A stretch of DNA of 64,000 nt, taken from NCBI GenBank assembly GCA_002327725.1, contig DCXP01000006.1, positions 19,697 through 83,696 on the forward strand, given 5' to 3'. Source of the stretch: Proteobacteria bacterium UBA2133. GTDB lineage: Bacteria > Pseudomonadota > Gammaproteobacteria > Arenicellales > UBA868. The notes beneath the pieces are model-generated. The model was not told the DNA's origin. It did not search any database and saw nothing but the letters and a program-made list of their open reading frames with translations. Every line of letters begins with the position of its first letter. Within the stretch, counting starts at the first letter, position 1. Position numbers and translations under genes: made by a program. Shown here one piece after another: positions 42,945-53,012 of this stretch.

Positions 42945-44207
42945 TCAAACGAGGCCCGAGAAGGGCTCGACCATCACGGTATCCCCCGGCTGGGCCCCGA
43001 CGCTGTCCATGGGCAGGATGACAAAACAATTGGCCTGGCTCATGGAACTTAAGATACCTGAGCCCTGCTCGCCGGTCGTCGACACCACCAGCGCGCCGGT
43101 TTCGTCCTGCGACAGCAACCCGCGCTGAAACTCGGTCCGCCCGGGGCGTTTTTTCAGGCGATCCAGAGCACGTGCCTGAAGGCGCAGCGGCTGCCACGTC
43201 GTCTCGCCGGACAGGCGCCTGAGTGCGGGCAGGACAAACTGATAAAAGGTCACCATGACCGAGACCGGGTTGCCCGGCAGGCCGAAAAAGAGGCTCTCGC
43301 CGATCCGCCCGAAGGACAGGGGCCGGCCCGGCTTCATCGCGATCTTCCAGAAACTGACCTGGCTGATCTCGTCCAGCACATCTTTGACGTAATCCGCATC
43401 ACCGACCGACGCGCCGGCCGAGGTGATCACCACATCGGCGATATCGGCCGCCCGCAAAAAAGTGTTCTTGATCTGGTCGCGGTCATCCGACACCACGCCA
43501 AGATCATTGAAGACCGTACCGGCACGGCTCAGCATGCCGTACAGCGTGTAACGGTTGGAATCGTAAACATCCCCCAACTCCAGGGGCTGGCCGATCGAGC
43601 GCAGTTCGTCGCCGTTGGAAAAAAACGCTACCCGCGGGCGGCGCAGGACAGGCAGTTCGCCCACTCCCAGCGAGGCCACCATACCGATGTCCGCGGCCAG
43701 CAGCCGCCGGCCCGAATACAGGGCCGTTGCGCCCTCAGCAAGATCCTCTCCTGCGTAACGAATGTGCTGACCTTGGCGCTGCCCATCGGCGACGCGAATC
43801 TCGTCACCGCGCCGCTCGACGTGCTCCTGCATCACCACGGTGTCAGCGCCTTCGGGCATTACCGCGCCCGTCATAATGCGCACACACTCGCCCGCGTTCA
43901 CTGCACCCGCGAAGGCCTTTCCTGCCCAGGCGGTGCCGACAACCTGCAGCGGTGATGCGCTCAGGTCGGCGAAGCGCAGCGCATAGCCGTCCATCGCCGA
44001 GTTGGTATGGTTGGGCACGGCAATGGGGGACTGGACATCGGCACCCAGCACCCGGTCGAGCGCTTCGCGCAGCGCCACCACTTCCACGTCACTGATTGGT
44101 GTGACTGCCTGTGAAATCCGCTCCAGCGCCGTGTCAACAGGCAGCAGCGCTGGATCGTATTCATCATCGCAGCTTGGCTGGCGGGAAACGGGTTCGGGGG
44201 TGCTCAT
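42945..44207 (-). CDS. moeA: Molybdopterin molybdenumtransferase
   Basis: 420 aa. Inserts molybdate into adenylated molybdopterin. Domains follow the MoeA/gephyrin order: '[13 protein letters not shown]' near residue 65, '[19 protein letters not shown]', the MPT-binding '[19 protein letters not shown]', and '[16 protein letters not shown]', then the C-terminal domain. ATG at 44207 overlaps the moaC stop (ATGA). The open frame to 44459 lies inside moaC and is not conserved. Confidence 0.96.
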   Translation of the reverse strand: MSTPEPVSRQPSCDDEYDPALLPVDTALERISQAVTPISDVEVVALREALDRVLGADVQSPIAVPNHTNSAMDGYALRFADLSASPLQVVGTAWAGKAFAGAVNAGECVRIMTGAVMPEGADTVVMQEHVERRGDEIRVADGQRQGQHIRYAGEDLAEGATALYSGRRLLAADIGMVASLGVGELPVLRRPRVAFFSNGDELRSIGQPLELGDVYDSNRYTLYGMLSRAGTVFNDLGVVSDDRDQIKNTFLRAADIADVVITSAGASVGDADYVKDVLDEISQVSFWKIAMKPGRPLSFGRIGESLFFGLPGNPVSVMVTFYQFVLPALRRLSGETTWQPLRLQARALDRLKKRPGRTEFQRGLLSQDETGALVVSTTGEQGSGILSSMSQANCFVILPMDSVGAQPGDTVMVEPFSGLV

Positions 44208-44695
44208 GTCTGCCGTTTCCAGTCTCCCGATCGCCCGCCGGATTTCTCCAGTAACTGGATATCGGTAATCGTCATGCCGCGATCGACCGCTTTGCACATG
44301 TCGTAAATCGTTAACAGCCCGGCATTCACGGCGGTCAGCGCCTCCATCTCCACACCGGTCCGCTCGCGTGTCTCGGTAACCACGGTGCACAAGACGCATC
44401 GTTGATCGCTGTTGATTTCGAAGTCCACTTCTACCCGCGTCAAAAAGAGCGGGTGACACAGCGGAATGGTCTGAGCGGTTCGCTTCGCGGCCATGATCGC
44501 TGCAATCCGTGCCACCGCCAGAACGTCGCCCTTGACGTGGCCGCCCTTGGCAATGAGATCGAGCGTCGTCGGCTGCATCTCGATACGCCCGTGCGCGACC
44601 GCGCGTCGGTCAGTAATCTCTTTACCGCCGACATCCACCATTCGAGCCTCGCCCTGATCGTTAAGATGCGTAAGAGTCTTGTCGCTGGTAGCCAA
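44204..44695 (-). CDS. moaC: Cyclic pyranopterin monophosphate synthase
   Basis: 163 aa. Acts after MoaA in molybdenum-cofactor synthesis. Signatures are '[18 protein letters not shown]', '[18 protein letters not shown]', '[12 protein letters not shown]' and '[20 protein letters not shown]'. I prefer TTG at 44695 as the start, since it gives '[21 protein letters not shown]' at the family's usual distance; no ATG/GTG exists there and the next ATG upstream (44776) is 27 residues earlier. moaA is not in the window. Confidence 0.94.
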   Translation of the reverse strand: MATSDKTLTHLNDQGEARMVDVGGKEITDRRAVAHGRIEMQPTTLDLIAKGGHVKGDVLAVARIAAIMAAKRTAQTIPLCHPLFLTRVEVDFEINSDQRCVLCTVVTETRERTGVEMEALTAVNAGLLTIYDMCKAVDRGMTITDIQLLEKSGGRSGDWKRQT

Positions 44696-44784
44696 ACTGA
44701 AAGCACCGCCGGAAAATGTTGGGAATATTCTAGCGGTAATTGCTTCTCGCGGAAGGCCGGCAGCGCTGCGCGGCACCCCTCACA

Positions 44785-44793
44785 TGCTACAAT
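44785..44793 (+). promoter_or_regulatory. Extended -10 promoter for the thioredoxin-like gene
   Basis: TGC directly followed by TACAAT gives an extended -10 element about 32 bases before the ATG at 44825. No -35 box is recognisable, as is common for extended -10 promoters. On the other strand TAGAAT (44733-44728) may serve moaC. Confidence 0.45.
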
Positions 44794-44824
44794 TTTGATC
44801 CGCCTCACGCTTTGATCGAGCATT

Positions 44825-45418
44825 ATGGTCAGCACTGCCTCCACCATGCAGGTACTGGGGTCCAAGGCTCCGGCCTTCACCCTGCCCAATACCCACCCAA
44901 GATCAGGGGGGGCAACCGTTTCGCTGTCAGACTACGCCGACAGCAAAGCGCTGCTGGTCGCTTTCATCTGCAACCACTGTCCTTACGTGATTCATATCCG
45001 CGATGCGTTTAATGCCTTTGCTCAGGAATACGCGCCGCGCGGGCTCACAACGATCGCGATCAGCGCCAACGACGCCGATACCCACCCCGATGATGCGCCG
45101 GAAAAAATGGCCGAAGAAGCGGCCCGGCATGGTTTTGGCTTTCCCTACCTTTACGATGAAGACCAGGCCGTTGCCAAAGCCTACCGCGCCGCCTGCACGC
45201 CGGATTTTTTCCTCTTCGATGAGCACCGCCAACTCGCATACCGGGGCCAGTTCGATGCCTCCCGCCCCAAGAACAGTGAACCGGTTACCGGAATCGATCT
45301 TCGAAACGCCGCTGATGCGGTGCTTGCCGGCAACGCCATTTCCGGCGAGCAGATACCGAGTATCGGTTGCAACATCAAGTGGAAAGCAGGGCGCGAGCCG
45401 GATTATTTTCCAACCTGA
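44825..45418 (+). CDS. Thioredoxin-like/redoxin protein
   Basis: 197 aa. AhpC/Redoxin-type thioredoxin fold with the CxxC motif 'CNHC' in 'VAFICNHCPYVIHIRDAF' and a further Cys in 'AACTPDFFLFDEHRQLAYRG' (cis-Pro loop). The C-terminal 'PSIGCNIKWK' is typical of this subfamily. No signal peptide is obvious, so probably cytoplasmic. It may act as a peroxiredoxin-like or disulfide reductase protein; the substrate is not known. Confidence 0.87.
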   Translation: MVSTASTMQVLGSKAPAFTLPNTHPRSGGATVSLSDYADSKALLVAFICNHCPYVIHIRDAFNAFAQEYAPRGLTTIAISANDADTHPDDAPEKMAEEAARHGFGFPYLYDEDQAVAKAYRAACTPDFFLFDEHRQLAYRGQFDASRPKNSEPVTGIDLRNAADAVLAGNAISGEQIPSIGCNIKWKAGREPDYFPT

Positions 45419-45448
45419 CTCCGCACCAAAGGGCGCACGGTACACGCT

Positions 45449-46618
45449 GTGATCGGTGAGTCTGTTTTATTTTCCGTATTCCTGATTTTCACCGGGGCGG
45501 CGGTGCTGGCGACGGTCGCCCTTTTCGCCCGTCAGTCGCTGCTGGTCGCTTATATCGTGCTCGGCGTTCTCGCCGGGCCGTCCGTTGCGGGGCTTGTCAC
45601 CGATCCATACCTGATTGCCGATCTTGCCCATATCGGCATCATCTTTCTGCTGTTCCTGCTTGGGCTCGACCTTTCACCGCGCAAACTCCTCGGCCAGATG
45701 CGCGAGGCGGTAGGGGTCACCCTGATCAGTTCGGTGATTTTTGCGCTTCTGGGTTATGCAGTGGCAGCGGCTGCGGGGCTTTCCCGAATCGACTGCCTGC
45801 TGGTTGGCATGGCCAGCACGCTTTCCAGCACGATTATCGGGCTGAAACTGCTGCCGACGACGGTACTGCACCACCGCCATACCGGGGAGGTCATCATCAG
45901 CATTCTCCTGCTGCAGGACCTGCTCGCTGTCGGCGCACTGCTGCTGCTCGACACCCTGGCGGTGGGATCGATACCCTGGCTTCGGGTTGGACTGGAGTTT
46001 GCCGGGCTCCCGATACTCTTCGTCGGGGGACTGCTGGCAGAGCGGCTGGTGCTGCGCCCGCTTTTTCGGCGTTTTGACAAAGTTAGCGAGTATGTTTTCC
46101 TGCTGTCGCTGGGCTGGTGCCTGGGCTTTGCGCAGTTGGCCCAGAGCCTCAGCCTCTCCTATGAGATCGGAGCTTTTATCGGCGGCATCACGCTGGCGAA
46201 CAGCCCGATCGCGCTGTTTATCGCTGAAAGTCTTCGGCCGTTGCGCGACTTTTTCCTGGTGATGTTCTTTTTTGCGCTCGGCGCGGGTTTCGATGTTGCA
46301 GGCGCTGCTGTGATCTGGCCAGGTGCACTGGCCCTGGCCCTGGGGGTGCTCCTGATCAAACCCGTGACCTACCGTGCGCTCCTCAAGAAGTTCGGCGAGA
46401 GCAATGTCCTGGCCGGTGAGGCCGGTGTCAGGCTCGGCCAGATGAGCGAGTTTTCCTTACTGCTGGTTGCAGTCGCGCTTCAGGCGCAAGCCATGAGCCA
46501 GGAGGCCGCCAACCTCGTCCAGCTGGCGACACTGATCACCTTCGTGCTGTCGTCGGCGTTTGTCGTGCTGCGTTATCCCAGCCCCATCGCGCTCTCGGAA
46601 CGCCTTCGGCGCGACTAG
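45449..46618 (+). CDS. CPA2-family cation:proton antiporter (KefB-like membrane domain)
   Basis: 389 aa with about 12 hydrophobic helices: 'AYIVLGVLAGP', 'GIIFLLFLLGLDL', 'STLSSTIIGLKLL', 'LLLQDLLAVGALL' (containing the QD ion-binding pair) and 'AGEAGVRLGQMSEFSLLL'. It resembles the transport domain of KefB/KefC but lacks the C-terminal cytoplasmic RCK/TrkA-N domain, so it ends right after the last helix. GTG at 45449. Likely exchanges K+ or Na+ for H+ across the inner membrane. Confidence 0.87.
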   Translation: MIGESVLFSVFLIFTGAAVLATVALFARQSLLVAYIVLGVLAGPSVAGLVTDPYLIADLAHIGIIFLLFLLGLDLSPRKLLGQMREAVGVTLISSVIFALLGYAVAAAAGLSRIDCLLVGMASTLSSTIIGLKLLPTTVLHHRHTGEVIISILLLQDLLAVGALLLLDTLAVGSIPWLRVGLEFAGLPILFVGGLLAERLVLRPLFRRFDKVSEYVFLLSLGWCLGFAQLAQSLSLSYEIGAFIGGITLANSPIALFIAESLRPLRDFFLVMFFFALGAGFDVAGAAVIWPGALALALGVLLIKPVTYRALLKKFGESNVLAGEAGVRLGQMSEFSLLLVAVALQAQAMSQEAANLVQLATLITFVLSSAFVVLRYPSPIALSERLRRD

Positions 46619-46630
46619 CCGGTTCGACGC

Positions 46631-47380
46631 TCAAGCCTGCGGCTCCGACGAGGCCTGGTTCCTGACTTCACTGACAGCGGCGCTGAGGGCGGCTTCGTCA
46701 GCCAGATATTCGTGATCAACAACCTGTAACGCATCGTCCAGCCGGTAGACCAGGGGGATGCCGGTGGGGATGTTGTACTGCATGATCTCATCCTCGCTCA
46801 TGCCCTGGAGAAATTTCACCATCGCCCGCAGACTGTTGCCGTGCGCCACGACCAGCACCTTGCGGCCGGCCTCAAGTTCCGGCACCAGCTGCTCATCCCA
46901 CCAGTTGGTCACCCTCTCCAGGGTGTCTGCCAGGGACTCGGTGTCCGGCAGTCCCGCAATGCCTGCATATTTCGGATCGTGGGCCGGATGCTGCGGGTCA
47001 CCTGCCTCAAGGGCCGGGGGACGAATGGCATAACCGCGGCGCCACTTGAGCACCTGCTCATCGCCATGCCGGAGCGCGGTTTCTTTCTTGTCCAGACCCT
47101 GCAGCGCACCATAATGCCGTTCGTTCAACCGCCAGTCCGTCTTTACCGGAAGATACATCTGGTCCATCTCCTCAAGGATCAGCCACAGCGTTCTGATCGA
47201 TCGCTTGAGCAGCGAGGTCATGGCGAGATCAAACCGGTAACCCTTTGCCAGCAATGTCTGGCCGGCATCGCGTGCTTCGCGCAGACCCCTTTCAGATAGG
47301 TCCACATCGACCCAGCCGGTGAAACGGTTCTCCAGGTTCCAGGTGCTTTGGCCGTGGCGTACCAGAACCAGTTCTTTCAT
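46631..47380 (-). CDS. gpmA: 2,3-bisphosphoglycerate-dependent phosphoglycerate mutase
   Basis: 249 aa. Glycolytic interconversion of 3- and 2-phosphoglycerate. The histidine-phosphatase motif 'LVRHGQSTWNLENRFTGW' carries the phosphorylated His near residue 9; 'NERHYGALQGLDK' and 'VVAHGNSLRAMVK' supply the second active-site His. An Ala/Ser/Glu-rich tail follows. Convergent with the antiporter gene. Confidence 0.96.
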   Translation of the reverse strand: MKELVLVRHGQSTWNLENRFTGWVDVDLSERGLREARDAGQTLLAKGYRFDLAMTSLLKRSIRTLWLILEEMDQMYLPVKTDWRLNERHYGALQGLDKKETALRHGDEQVLKWRRGYAIRPPALEAGDPQHPAHDPKYAGIAGLPDTESLADTLERVTNWWDEQLVPELEAGRKVLVVAHGNSLRAMVKFLQGMSEDEIMQYNIPTGIPLVYRLDDALQVVDHEYLADEAALSAAVSEVRNQASSEPQA

Positions 47381-47614
47381 TGTGCTACTCCCAAATCTTC
47401 ACAGCACCGATGTTACCAGTCCTGTTACCGATGCTCTGAGTGAATGATGCCACCCGCTCATCCAGCCAGCGCCGGATTGAGCCACGGACTTTCTGCAAAC
47501 TCCAGATACCGCCTGCCTAGCGGCCGGTTTTGGACAACCCCGATCATTTCGGTTGGCAGGTTGAGACCCGCCCATCAAGACGTCTTCGGCTGCCGGCCCT
47601 GGCATGGGCGCATG

Positions 47615-47633
47615 GCCGGAACCCTTTTCCGGC
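47615..47633. repeat. Perfect inverted repeat upstream of the YfhO-like gene
   Basis: GCCGGAA (47615-47621), a 5-base loop, and TTCCGGC (47627-47633). No T-run follows, so it is not a classical terminator; it lies just upstream of the possible -10 at 47660. Confidence 0.6.
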
Positions 47634-47778
47634 GTGGCAATGACAAGCGGCAAGTCCGTTATACTGGGCTCGACTGTTCCTGCCGCCTGTGTTCCCAGAC
47701 CCGACAACTCAGTGCCCGAAAACCGCGACCGACCCAATATCGTTCGAATCGCTTTAGCAAAGCAGCGGGTAAAGAACA

Positions 47779-47795
47779 GCGGAAAAAGATTCCGC
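47779..47795 (+). repeat. Hairpin immediately before the YfhO-like start codon
   Basis: GCGGAA, loop AAAGA, TTCCGC, followed by AAATCTTTATTTG and then the ATG at 47810. It sits where a ribosome site would be expected, and no Shine-Dalgarno sequence is visible between it and the start. Confidence 0.55.
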
Positions 47796-47809
47796 AAATC
47801 TTTATTTGA

Positions 47810-50305
47810 ATGATGAACGATACGCGGTCTGGCTTCTCTTCCAAGTGGCTGCACGCTTTTTACGCCGGCTTTTTCGTCCTGCTCGCGGGCGGATATCTCC
47901 ACGATGTGCTGTTTCAGGATAAACACCTCAGCGCATTTGATTTCATTCTGAACAAGCCCGCCTGGGAGGCTGAACGGGGTCCGCACGGCGTCAACAAAGG
48001 AATACTCGCGGACTCTCCCACGGCACACTATCCTTACAGAAGAATCTTCTGGGACAACTTGCGTGAAGGCAGCAACACGGATTATTTGCCGCATGTCCTC
48101 ACTGGCCAACCCTCAACCGGGCAGGGTACCGGGTCCTTCATCACCAGTTTTTTTCAGTTATTTATGGACGTGCCTGATGCCCTGGACTGGAGCACATGGT
48201 TTCGGCTGGTTCTGGCGGGAATCTTCATGTACGCACTCATGGTCCATCTCGGCTGTCAGCCCATCGTCGCTGCGCTCGCGGGTATCGCCTGGACCTACAA
48301 CACCCATCAATTGGTATGGCTGCTTTTTCCCCAGCATCTTGCAACCCAGTTATGGATCCCGTTGATCTTCCTGTTCAACCTCAAACTGATCCGGGACGGC
48401 CCCGATTGGCCGTCGTCTCTTGCCCTGATCCTAAGTGTCATATTTTTCTACAGCAGCGGCTACACCCAGATCGCGCTGTACAGTTTTATCTTTTTCGGTT
48501 TTTTCAACACCGTTTATCTTTGGCTGGCAAAGGAAAGGGTTGGGGCAAAGTGGCGGCTGTGGACAACCACCCACGCGCTTTACCTCGGTGCCGCAGTGCT
48601 GCTCGTGCCCGACGTGATGGCGCAGATGGCGGAGATCGCTGACGGGCTGCGCGGCGCACAACCATTCCGTTACCACGGTCTGGGGAGCGCGCCCCTGTTG
48701 CAGTCCCTGTTGACCCTGCCGGTAGACGGACTGCCCCGACCCCTGGACATTGTGAGATTTATGTTCCCGCACTATCTGGGGCAGGGCCTCGGGGCGCCGG
48801 GTCTTAAGGTGATCTACAACACCAATGTCGTTGAATTCGTAGCCTTTTTCGGCCTCATCGTTCTCTACCTGACGCTTTACGGTATCTGTGGCGGGCTTCG
48901 GCGCCATTGCCGGCTGGTGTGGGCTCTGAGCATAACGCTGTTTTTTGTGTTTGCCCTGTTTAACGGCAACCCCCTGATTGTTGGGCTGGTCAACCTGATT
49001 CCTGCTGGGGGCGCCGGCCAGTTCAGCCGATTCGTAACGCTCATCATTTTCACCTGCATTGTGCTGAGCGGCCTTGGCCTCAGGTATTTTCTCGAAGATA
49101 GAAAAACATACGATCTGGTCTGGGCCATTGTGCCGGGAGCGCTCCTTGTGACATGGATCGGCTTCGCTAAGCTTCAGTACGATGCGATTGTCAACCTGTG
49201 GTTCTTTATTCCACCGCTGGTGATCCTCGCGATCTTCATCCTCGCCGGCCACCTGCTCATACGGAAAAACTTCGCAAACCTGGTGGGGATTATCGCGGTT
49301 TTGTTTACGCTGTATGAGTTGTTCCCCGCTATGTATGGGTTCAACACGCGACTTGATGCGAAAGACCATTTCCCGGCGAATTCGGTCATTGCCGCCATTC
49401 AGAAGGCGCCCGGAAACTTCCGTACAGCCCTGGTCATGAGCAACACCTCCTACCATCACAATATCCTCAGCTATTACAAATTGGCCACGGTGGGAGGTTA
49501 TGCCACCACGGTGCGAAACCAGTATGTCAAGTTCCTCCAGGAGGCCTACAAAGATGTCGCGATTACCGCGAACGGTATCGTGTTCCTGATGAATCACCAA
49601 CCCCGGATCCTTCGACTGCTGAATACCCGGTTTATCGTTACCGATGTTCCTTTCTCCAGCGATCGGGTTCGGAAGGTCTTCGCCAACGAGGCCAACGCCC
49701 TTTATGAGATTACGGACCCGCTGGACCGTGTTTACTGCGGCAGTGACCAACTGGTGGTGCCCGAGCGAGACGCGATTCCGGGGAAACTGTCGGAAGTTGC
49801 TGCAGACTATGACCGGCCAATCCTCGTTGCCGCACCTCTGGTTGAGGCGGATAAATTGACCGGAAACTGTGCGATTTCAGATTTGAAGGTATACCAGGGC
49901 AGGATCGAGTTTCGGGCCACTACTGACGAGCCCACCCTCATCTTCATAGCAGCGAACCATCATGGGAACTGGCGCGCGCGCATAAACGGTGCCGAGGCTG
50001 GGATCAGCGCCGGCAATTATGCATTTATGGTCATCCCGGTTTCTGCCGGATCCAGTGATGTGCAACTCCAGTACACCGATTACAAACTCCTTGCGGGGGC
50101 GCTCTTGCTCATCGGGCTCGGCTTGTTTGTACTCGGTTATGCGCTGCTGTCGGTTAACCTGCTCTGGCGAAAGGTGCTGTTTGCGCTTTGCGGATTAATG
50201 CTCATTGGGAAAAACGCCCTGTCCGTGCCGGGCCTTAAAGATGTGGAGATCTCCGAAAGGCAGGCAACCGTGGAACTTCGGGCCGCGGACCTGGACCCAT
50301 CATAG
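47810..50305 (+). CDS. YfhO-family large membrane protein
   Basis: 831 aa with about 12-13 hydrophobic helices, mostly in the first 520 residues, then a periplasmic-type globular region (about 520-750) and two terminal helices. The layout and motifs such as 'GQPSTGQGTGSFITSFFQL', 'AWTYNTHQLVWLLFPQHLAT' and 'LLNTRFIVTDV' are those of the YfhO/GT-C-like group, thought to move sugars or modify polymers from lipid-linked donors. No glycan gene partners flank it here. It is preceded by a hairpin and ends one base before the convergent rdgB stop. Confidence 0.8.
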   Translation: MMNDTRSGFSSKWLHAFYAGFFVLLAGGYLHDVLFQDKHLSAFDFILNKPAWEAERGPHGVNKGILADSPTAHYPYRRIFWDNLREGSNTDYLPHVLTGQPSTGQGTGSFITSFFQLFMDVPDALDWSTWFRLVLAGIFMYALMVHLGCQPIVAALAGIAWTYNTHQLVWLLFPQHLATQLWIPLIFLFNLKLIRDGPDWPSSLALILSVIFFYSSGYTQIALYSFIFFGFFNTVYLWLAKERVGAKWRLWTTTHALYLGAAVLLVPDVMAQMAEIADGLRGAQPFRYHGLGSAPLLQSLLTLPVDGLPRPLDIVRFMFPHYLGQGLGAPGLKVIYNTNVVEFVAFFGLIVLYLTLYGICGGLRRHCRLVWALSITLFFVFALFNGNPLIVGLVNLIPAGGAGQFSRFVTLIIFTCIVLSGLGLRYFLEDRKTYDLVWAIVPGALLVTWIGFAKLQYDAIVNLWFFIPPLVILAIFILAGHLLIRKNFANLVGIIAVLFTLYELFPAMYGFNTRLDAKDHFPANSVIAAIQKAPGNFRTALVMSNTSYHHNILSYYKLATVGGYATTVRNQYVKFLQEAYKDVAITANGIVFLMNHQPRILRLLNTRFIVTDVPFSSDRVRKVFANEANALYEITDPLDRVYCGSDQLVVPERDAIPGKLSEVAADYDRPILVAAPLVEADKLTGNCAISDLKVYQGRIEFRATTDEPTLIFIAANHHGNWRARINGAEAGISAGNYAFMVIPVSAGSSDVQLQYTDYKLLAGALLLIGLGLFVLGYALLSVNLLWRKVLFALCGLMLIGKNALSVPGLKDVEISERQATVELRAADLDPS

Positions 50306-50306
50306 C

Positions 50307-50915
50307 CTAGGGATCACCTTCTCTTCCCTTCAGCCGGTCAACCAGCACCCGTAGCGCGCGGGCCCTGTGGCTCAACCCATTCTTGCGCTCGCTGTCGAGT
50401 TCTGCAGCGGTGCAGTACTCATCCGGCACCCAGAAAATCGGGTCATAGCCGAAGCCGTTCTCGCCGCTCGGTACCTTGGTCACCACCCCCGACCATGTTC
50501 CTTCGCAGATCAGCGGTGCGGGATCATCCGCCTGCCTGAGATATACCATCAAGCAGCGGAATCGGGCATTGCGATCTTCCCATGGAATATCTTCAAGCCG
50601 GGACAGCAGTTTGGTCACGTTGTCCGAGTCGCTGGCGTGGTCTCCGGCAAAGCGCGCCGAAGTCACCCCGGGGGCGCCGTTCAGCGCATCCACTTCAAGT
50701 CCTGAATCGTCAGCAATGGCCGGGTGACCGGTCTGCAGTGAGGCATTGCGCGCCTTCAGGATGGCGTTCTCGACAAAGGTCTTGCCCGTCTCCTCGGCAG
50801 GGGTGACACCCAGGGTGCCCTGACCGACCACCGAGAAGCCGCTGTCCGACAGCAGGGCGGTCAACTCTTTGAGCTTTTCCTGGTTATCCGAGGCCAGCAC
50901 CAGCTCCCGCGTCAC
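50307..50915 (-). CDS. rdgB: XTP/dITP pyrophosphatase
   Basis: 202 aa. House-cleaning Ham1/RdgB enzyme hydrolysing deaminated purine nucleotides. '[14 protein letters not shown]', '[13 protein letters not shown]', '[19 protein letters not shown]' and '[10 protein letters not shown]' are the substrate and metal motifs. GTG at 50915 overlaps the rph stop, the usual rph-rdgB coupling. Confidence 0.96.
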   Translation of the reverse strand: MTRELVLASDNQEKLKELTALLSDSGFSVVGQGTLGVTPAEETGKTFVENAILKARNASLQTGHPAIADDSGLEVDALNGAPGVTSARFAGDHASDSDNVTKLLSRLEDIPWEDRNARFRCLMVYLRQADDPAPLICEGTWSGVVTKVPSGENGFGYDPIFWVPDEYCTAAELDSERKNGLSHRARALRVLVDRLKGREGDP

Positions 50916-51640
50916 TGTGGCGGTGTCTCACGGGCGAGGCGCTGCAGCCGCATCAGTTCCTGAATTCCCTTCACGGCGGCGGCTGTCATGCTCTGCATCT
51001 CGGCCTCGTTAAACGGGGTCTGTTCCGCGGTTCCCTGAATCTCGATGAAACAGTTCTGATCATTCATCACAAAATTCATGTCGGTATCCGCGCTGCTGTC
51101 CTCGGCATAATCCAGATCCAGAAGGACCTCGCCCTGCTTGAGCCCCACTGAGACCGAGGCGATCTGGCTTAGCGGCAACGGAGCGTCCAGCAAGCCGTCC
51201 TGACAGAGACGGTCCAGGGCATCGGCAAGGGCCACCCACGCGCCGGTAATCGACGCCGTGCGCGTGCCGCCATCCGCCTGGAGCACATCACAGTCAAGCG
51301 TAATCGTCCGCTCCCCGAGTCCTTTAAGGTCCAAAGCGGCGCGCAGCGAGCGGCCGATCAGTCTCTGGATCTCCAGGGTGCGTCCTCCCTGCTTTCCCCG
51401 GGCCGCCTCGCGCGCCATTCGCTCACCGGTCGCCCGGGGAAGCATCCCGTATTCCGCCGTTATCCACCCCTGCTGGCTGCCCTTAAGAAACCGCGGCACC
51501 CGCTCCTCAACGCTCGCCATGCACAGCACCCGGGTGTCTCCAAACTCCACCAGCACCGAGCCCTCGGCGTGACGGTTGAAAGACCGCGAGAAGCGCACTG
51601 GCCGCAACTCATCCGGGCGTCGATTATCGGCTCTTGCCAT
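50912..51640 (-). CDS. rph: Ribonuclease PH
   Basis: 242 aa. Phosphorolytic 3' exonuclease that trims tRNA precursors. N-terminal '[21 protein letters not shown]', '[17 protein letters not shown]', '[19 protein letters not shown]' and '[19 protein letters not shown]' are diagnostic, including the phosphate-binding Arg cluster. Overlaps rdgB by 4 bases. Confidence 0.97.
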   Translation of the reverse strand: MARADNRRPDELRPVRFSRSFNRHAEGSVLVEFGDTRVLCMASVEERVPRFLKGSQQGWITAEYGMLPRATGERMAREAARGKQGGRTLEIQRLIGRSLRAALDLKGLGERTITLDCDVLQADGGTRTASITGAWVALADALDRLCQDGLLDAPLPLSQIASVSVGLKQGEVLLDLDYAEDSSADTDMNFVMNDQNCFIEIQGTAEQTPFNEAEMQSMTAAAVKGIQELMRLQRLARETPPQ

Positions 51641-51698
51641 CGATTTTCCTCTGCTGTTGTGTAGCTGGATTCGGCATACGGTTATCGGGCATCCCTGA

Positions 51699-52301
51699 TC
51701 AGCCAGGCGGCAGTGGATGGCCCAGCAGTGAGAAGAACTGCCTCAAAAACCGGTAGGTCAAACCCCAGACCACCCGTTTGTCGTCCTGATCCAGAAATAT
51801 ACCGGGAAACTGCATGTTCCCTGCGGCCTCGTATTGCACCGACGTTCGCAGGCGCGGGTCCAGAAGCCGGGACAACGGTATCGGTACGATCTCGGAAACC
51901 TCGTGGTTAGGTTTGAGCGCGGGAATCTCATCAACAACATAGACGAAACAGGAGATTACGAGATCAGCAGACCGCCCGCCATGGCGGCCCCGTAAATCCC
52001 CAAGATGTCCAGCCAGATGTTCGCGGCGAAGTTCGAGCCCGATCTCCTCATGGGTTTCGCGGCAGGCCGCGTCACCCACTTCGACATCGCTGTCCTCACG
52101 CCGGCCACCGGGGAAAGCCATCTGCCCTGACCACGGATCATCAGAGGACGTAGATCGCTGGATGAAGATGATATTGGGGTCATGATCTGTCGCGCTGGCA
52201 TCAAGCACCAGCGCCACTTCTGCCCGGTGCGGGCTGGATTGCCTGACCAGTTGGGGTCGATGATCCTGAAGGCTATCCAGGATCTCGCCAACCGGAATCA
52301 C
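51699..52301 (-). CDS. NUDIX hydrolase (CoA pyrophosphatase-like)
   Basis: 200 aa. The NUDIX box runs from '[20 protein letters not shown]' into 'EEIGL' (G-x5-E-x7-REUxEExGU), preceded by '[13 protein letters not shown]', which is typical of CoA diphosphatase/YeaB relatives. Likely cleaves CoA or related dinucleotide pyrophosphates. Starts possible at GTG 52301 (overlapping the previous stop by 4 bases) or TTG 52304. Confidence 0.88.
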   Translation of the reverse strand: MIPVGEILDSLQDHRPQLVRQSSPHRAEVALVLDASATDHDPNIIFIQRSTSSDDPWSGQMAFPGGRREDSDVEVGDAACRETHEEIGLELRREHLAGHLGDLRGRHGGRSADLVISCFVYVVDEIPALKPNHEVSEIVPIPLSRLLDPRLRTSVQYEAAGNMQFPGIFLDQDDKRVVWGLTYRFLRQFFSLLGHPLPPG

Positions 52302-52927
52302 CAATGAATACCGCCGCCGAGCAGAACGCCGTAACTGCCCTCGTTCACTCCCGATCCGGTGATCGCCCCGGTATAGTCGGTGATCTGGTACCGCCAGCCC
52401 AGGCGAAGGTCCACAAAGGGCAAGGGATCCAGCACGAGCCCCGTCTCAACCGAAATCGAAGACAGGTCCCTGCGCGACCCCACGTCACCCAGGGACGGTG
52501 CCCAGCCAGCCTCGGCGTACAAACGCAGAAAACCCAAGACACCCAACCGGCCCTCCGCCATGATCCGGGCCCCCGACGTATCGCCCTCGGCGCCGAAGCG
52601 ATCCTGTTCCCAGCCGAGCCCCACCGCCAGGAATGTGTTATCGGTTGCGCTCACGACACGGTACTTGAAGTCCACGAGGGTCTGCTCATCCGGTGCCATG
52701 CTCACGCTGTCTTCGCTTACCCGGTACAGTGCCGCCCGCAGCCCCCAGCGCTCGCCTAACCACAGTTCGCCGTAACCCCCGGTCAGCGGTGAGTTGACTG
52801 AAGTGTCCTGATAGTCATCAACGACCCAGGTCAGAACACCTGCTTCGCCATCAACCGGTCCCAGGGCCTGTACTGGGGTGACCGCCAATAATCCGGCGAT
52901 CAGCAAGGCGCGCGCGATACACTTCAC
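52298..52927 (-). CDS. YfaZ-like outer-membrane beta-barrel protein
   Basis: 209 aa. Sec signal peptide about residues 1-21 ('ALLIAGLLAVTPVQALG'), then alternating aromatic strands such as 'GGYGELWLGERWGLRAALYR' and 'LRLGWRYQITDY', and a C-terminal Trp after 'GGIHW', the usual barrel-assembly signal. It resembles YfaZ-type porin-like proteins of unknown role. Overlaps the NUDIX start. Confidence 0.75.
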   Translation of the reverse strand: MKCIARALLIAGLLAVTPVQALGPVDGEAGVLTWVVDDYQDTSVNSPLTGGYGELWLGERWGLRAALYRVSEDSVSMAPDEQTLVDFKYRVVSATDNTFLAVGLGWEQDRFGAEGDTSGARIMAEGRLGVLGFLRLYAEAGWAPSLGDVGSRRDLSSISVETGLVLDPLPFVDLRLGWRYQITDYTGAITGSGVNEGSYGVLLGGGIHW

Positions 52928-53012
52928 AAATGACTACCTGCAATGGGAGAACCGCGATTTTATCATTTCGCGTTTCCGGTCCGGCACAAACCACGCCCCA
53001 TGACAGGTCCTG

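Larger units (their letters stand above)
47381..47809. other. 429-bp intergenic region with two hairpins
   Basis: Divergent gap between gpmA and the YfhO-like gene. Open frames across it (for example minus 47399-48109 and plus 47444-47809) have no recognisable content and look like chance. TATACT at 47660-47665 is a possible -10 for the downstream gene. Two hairpins lie at 47615-47633 and 47779-47795. No RNA gene was recognised. Confidence 0.55.

Noticed and set aside
47399..48109. 236-codon minus-strand open frame across the gpmA/YfhO-like gap
   Set aside because: Overlaps the YfhO-like N-terminus and has no recognisable content; treated as chance.
48431..49750. 439-codon minus-strand open frame
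   Set aside because: Antisense to the YfhO-like membrane protein, without membrane or catalytic motifs of its own.
51460..51470. DnaA-box-like TTATCCACC
   Set aside because: Isolated and inside the rph coding region; no cluster of boxes or AT-rich unwinding element.
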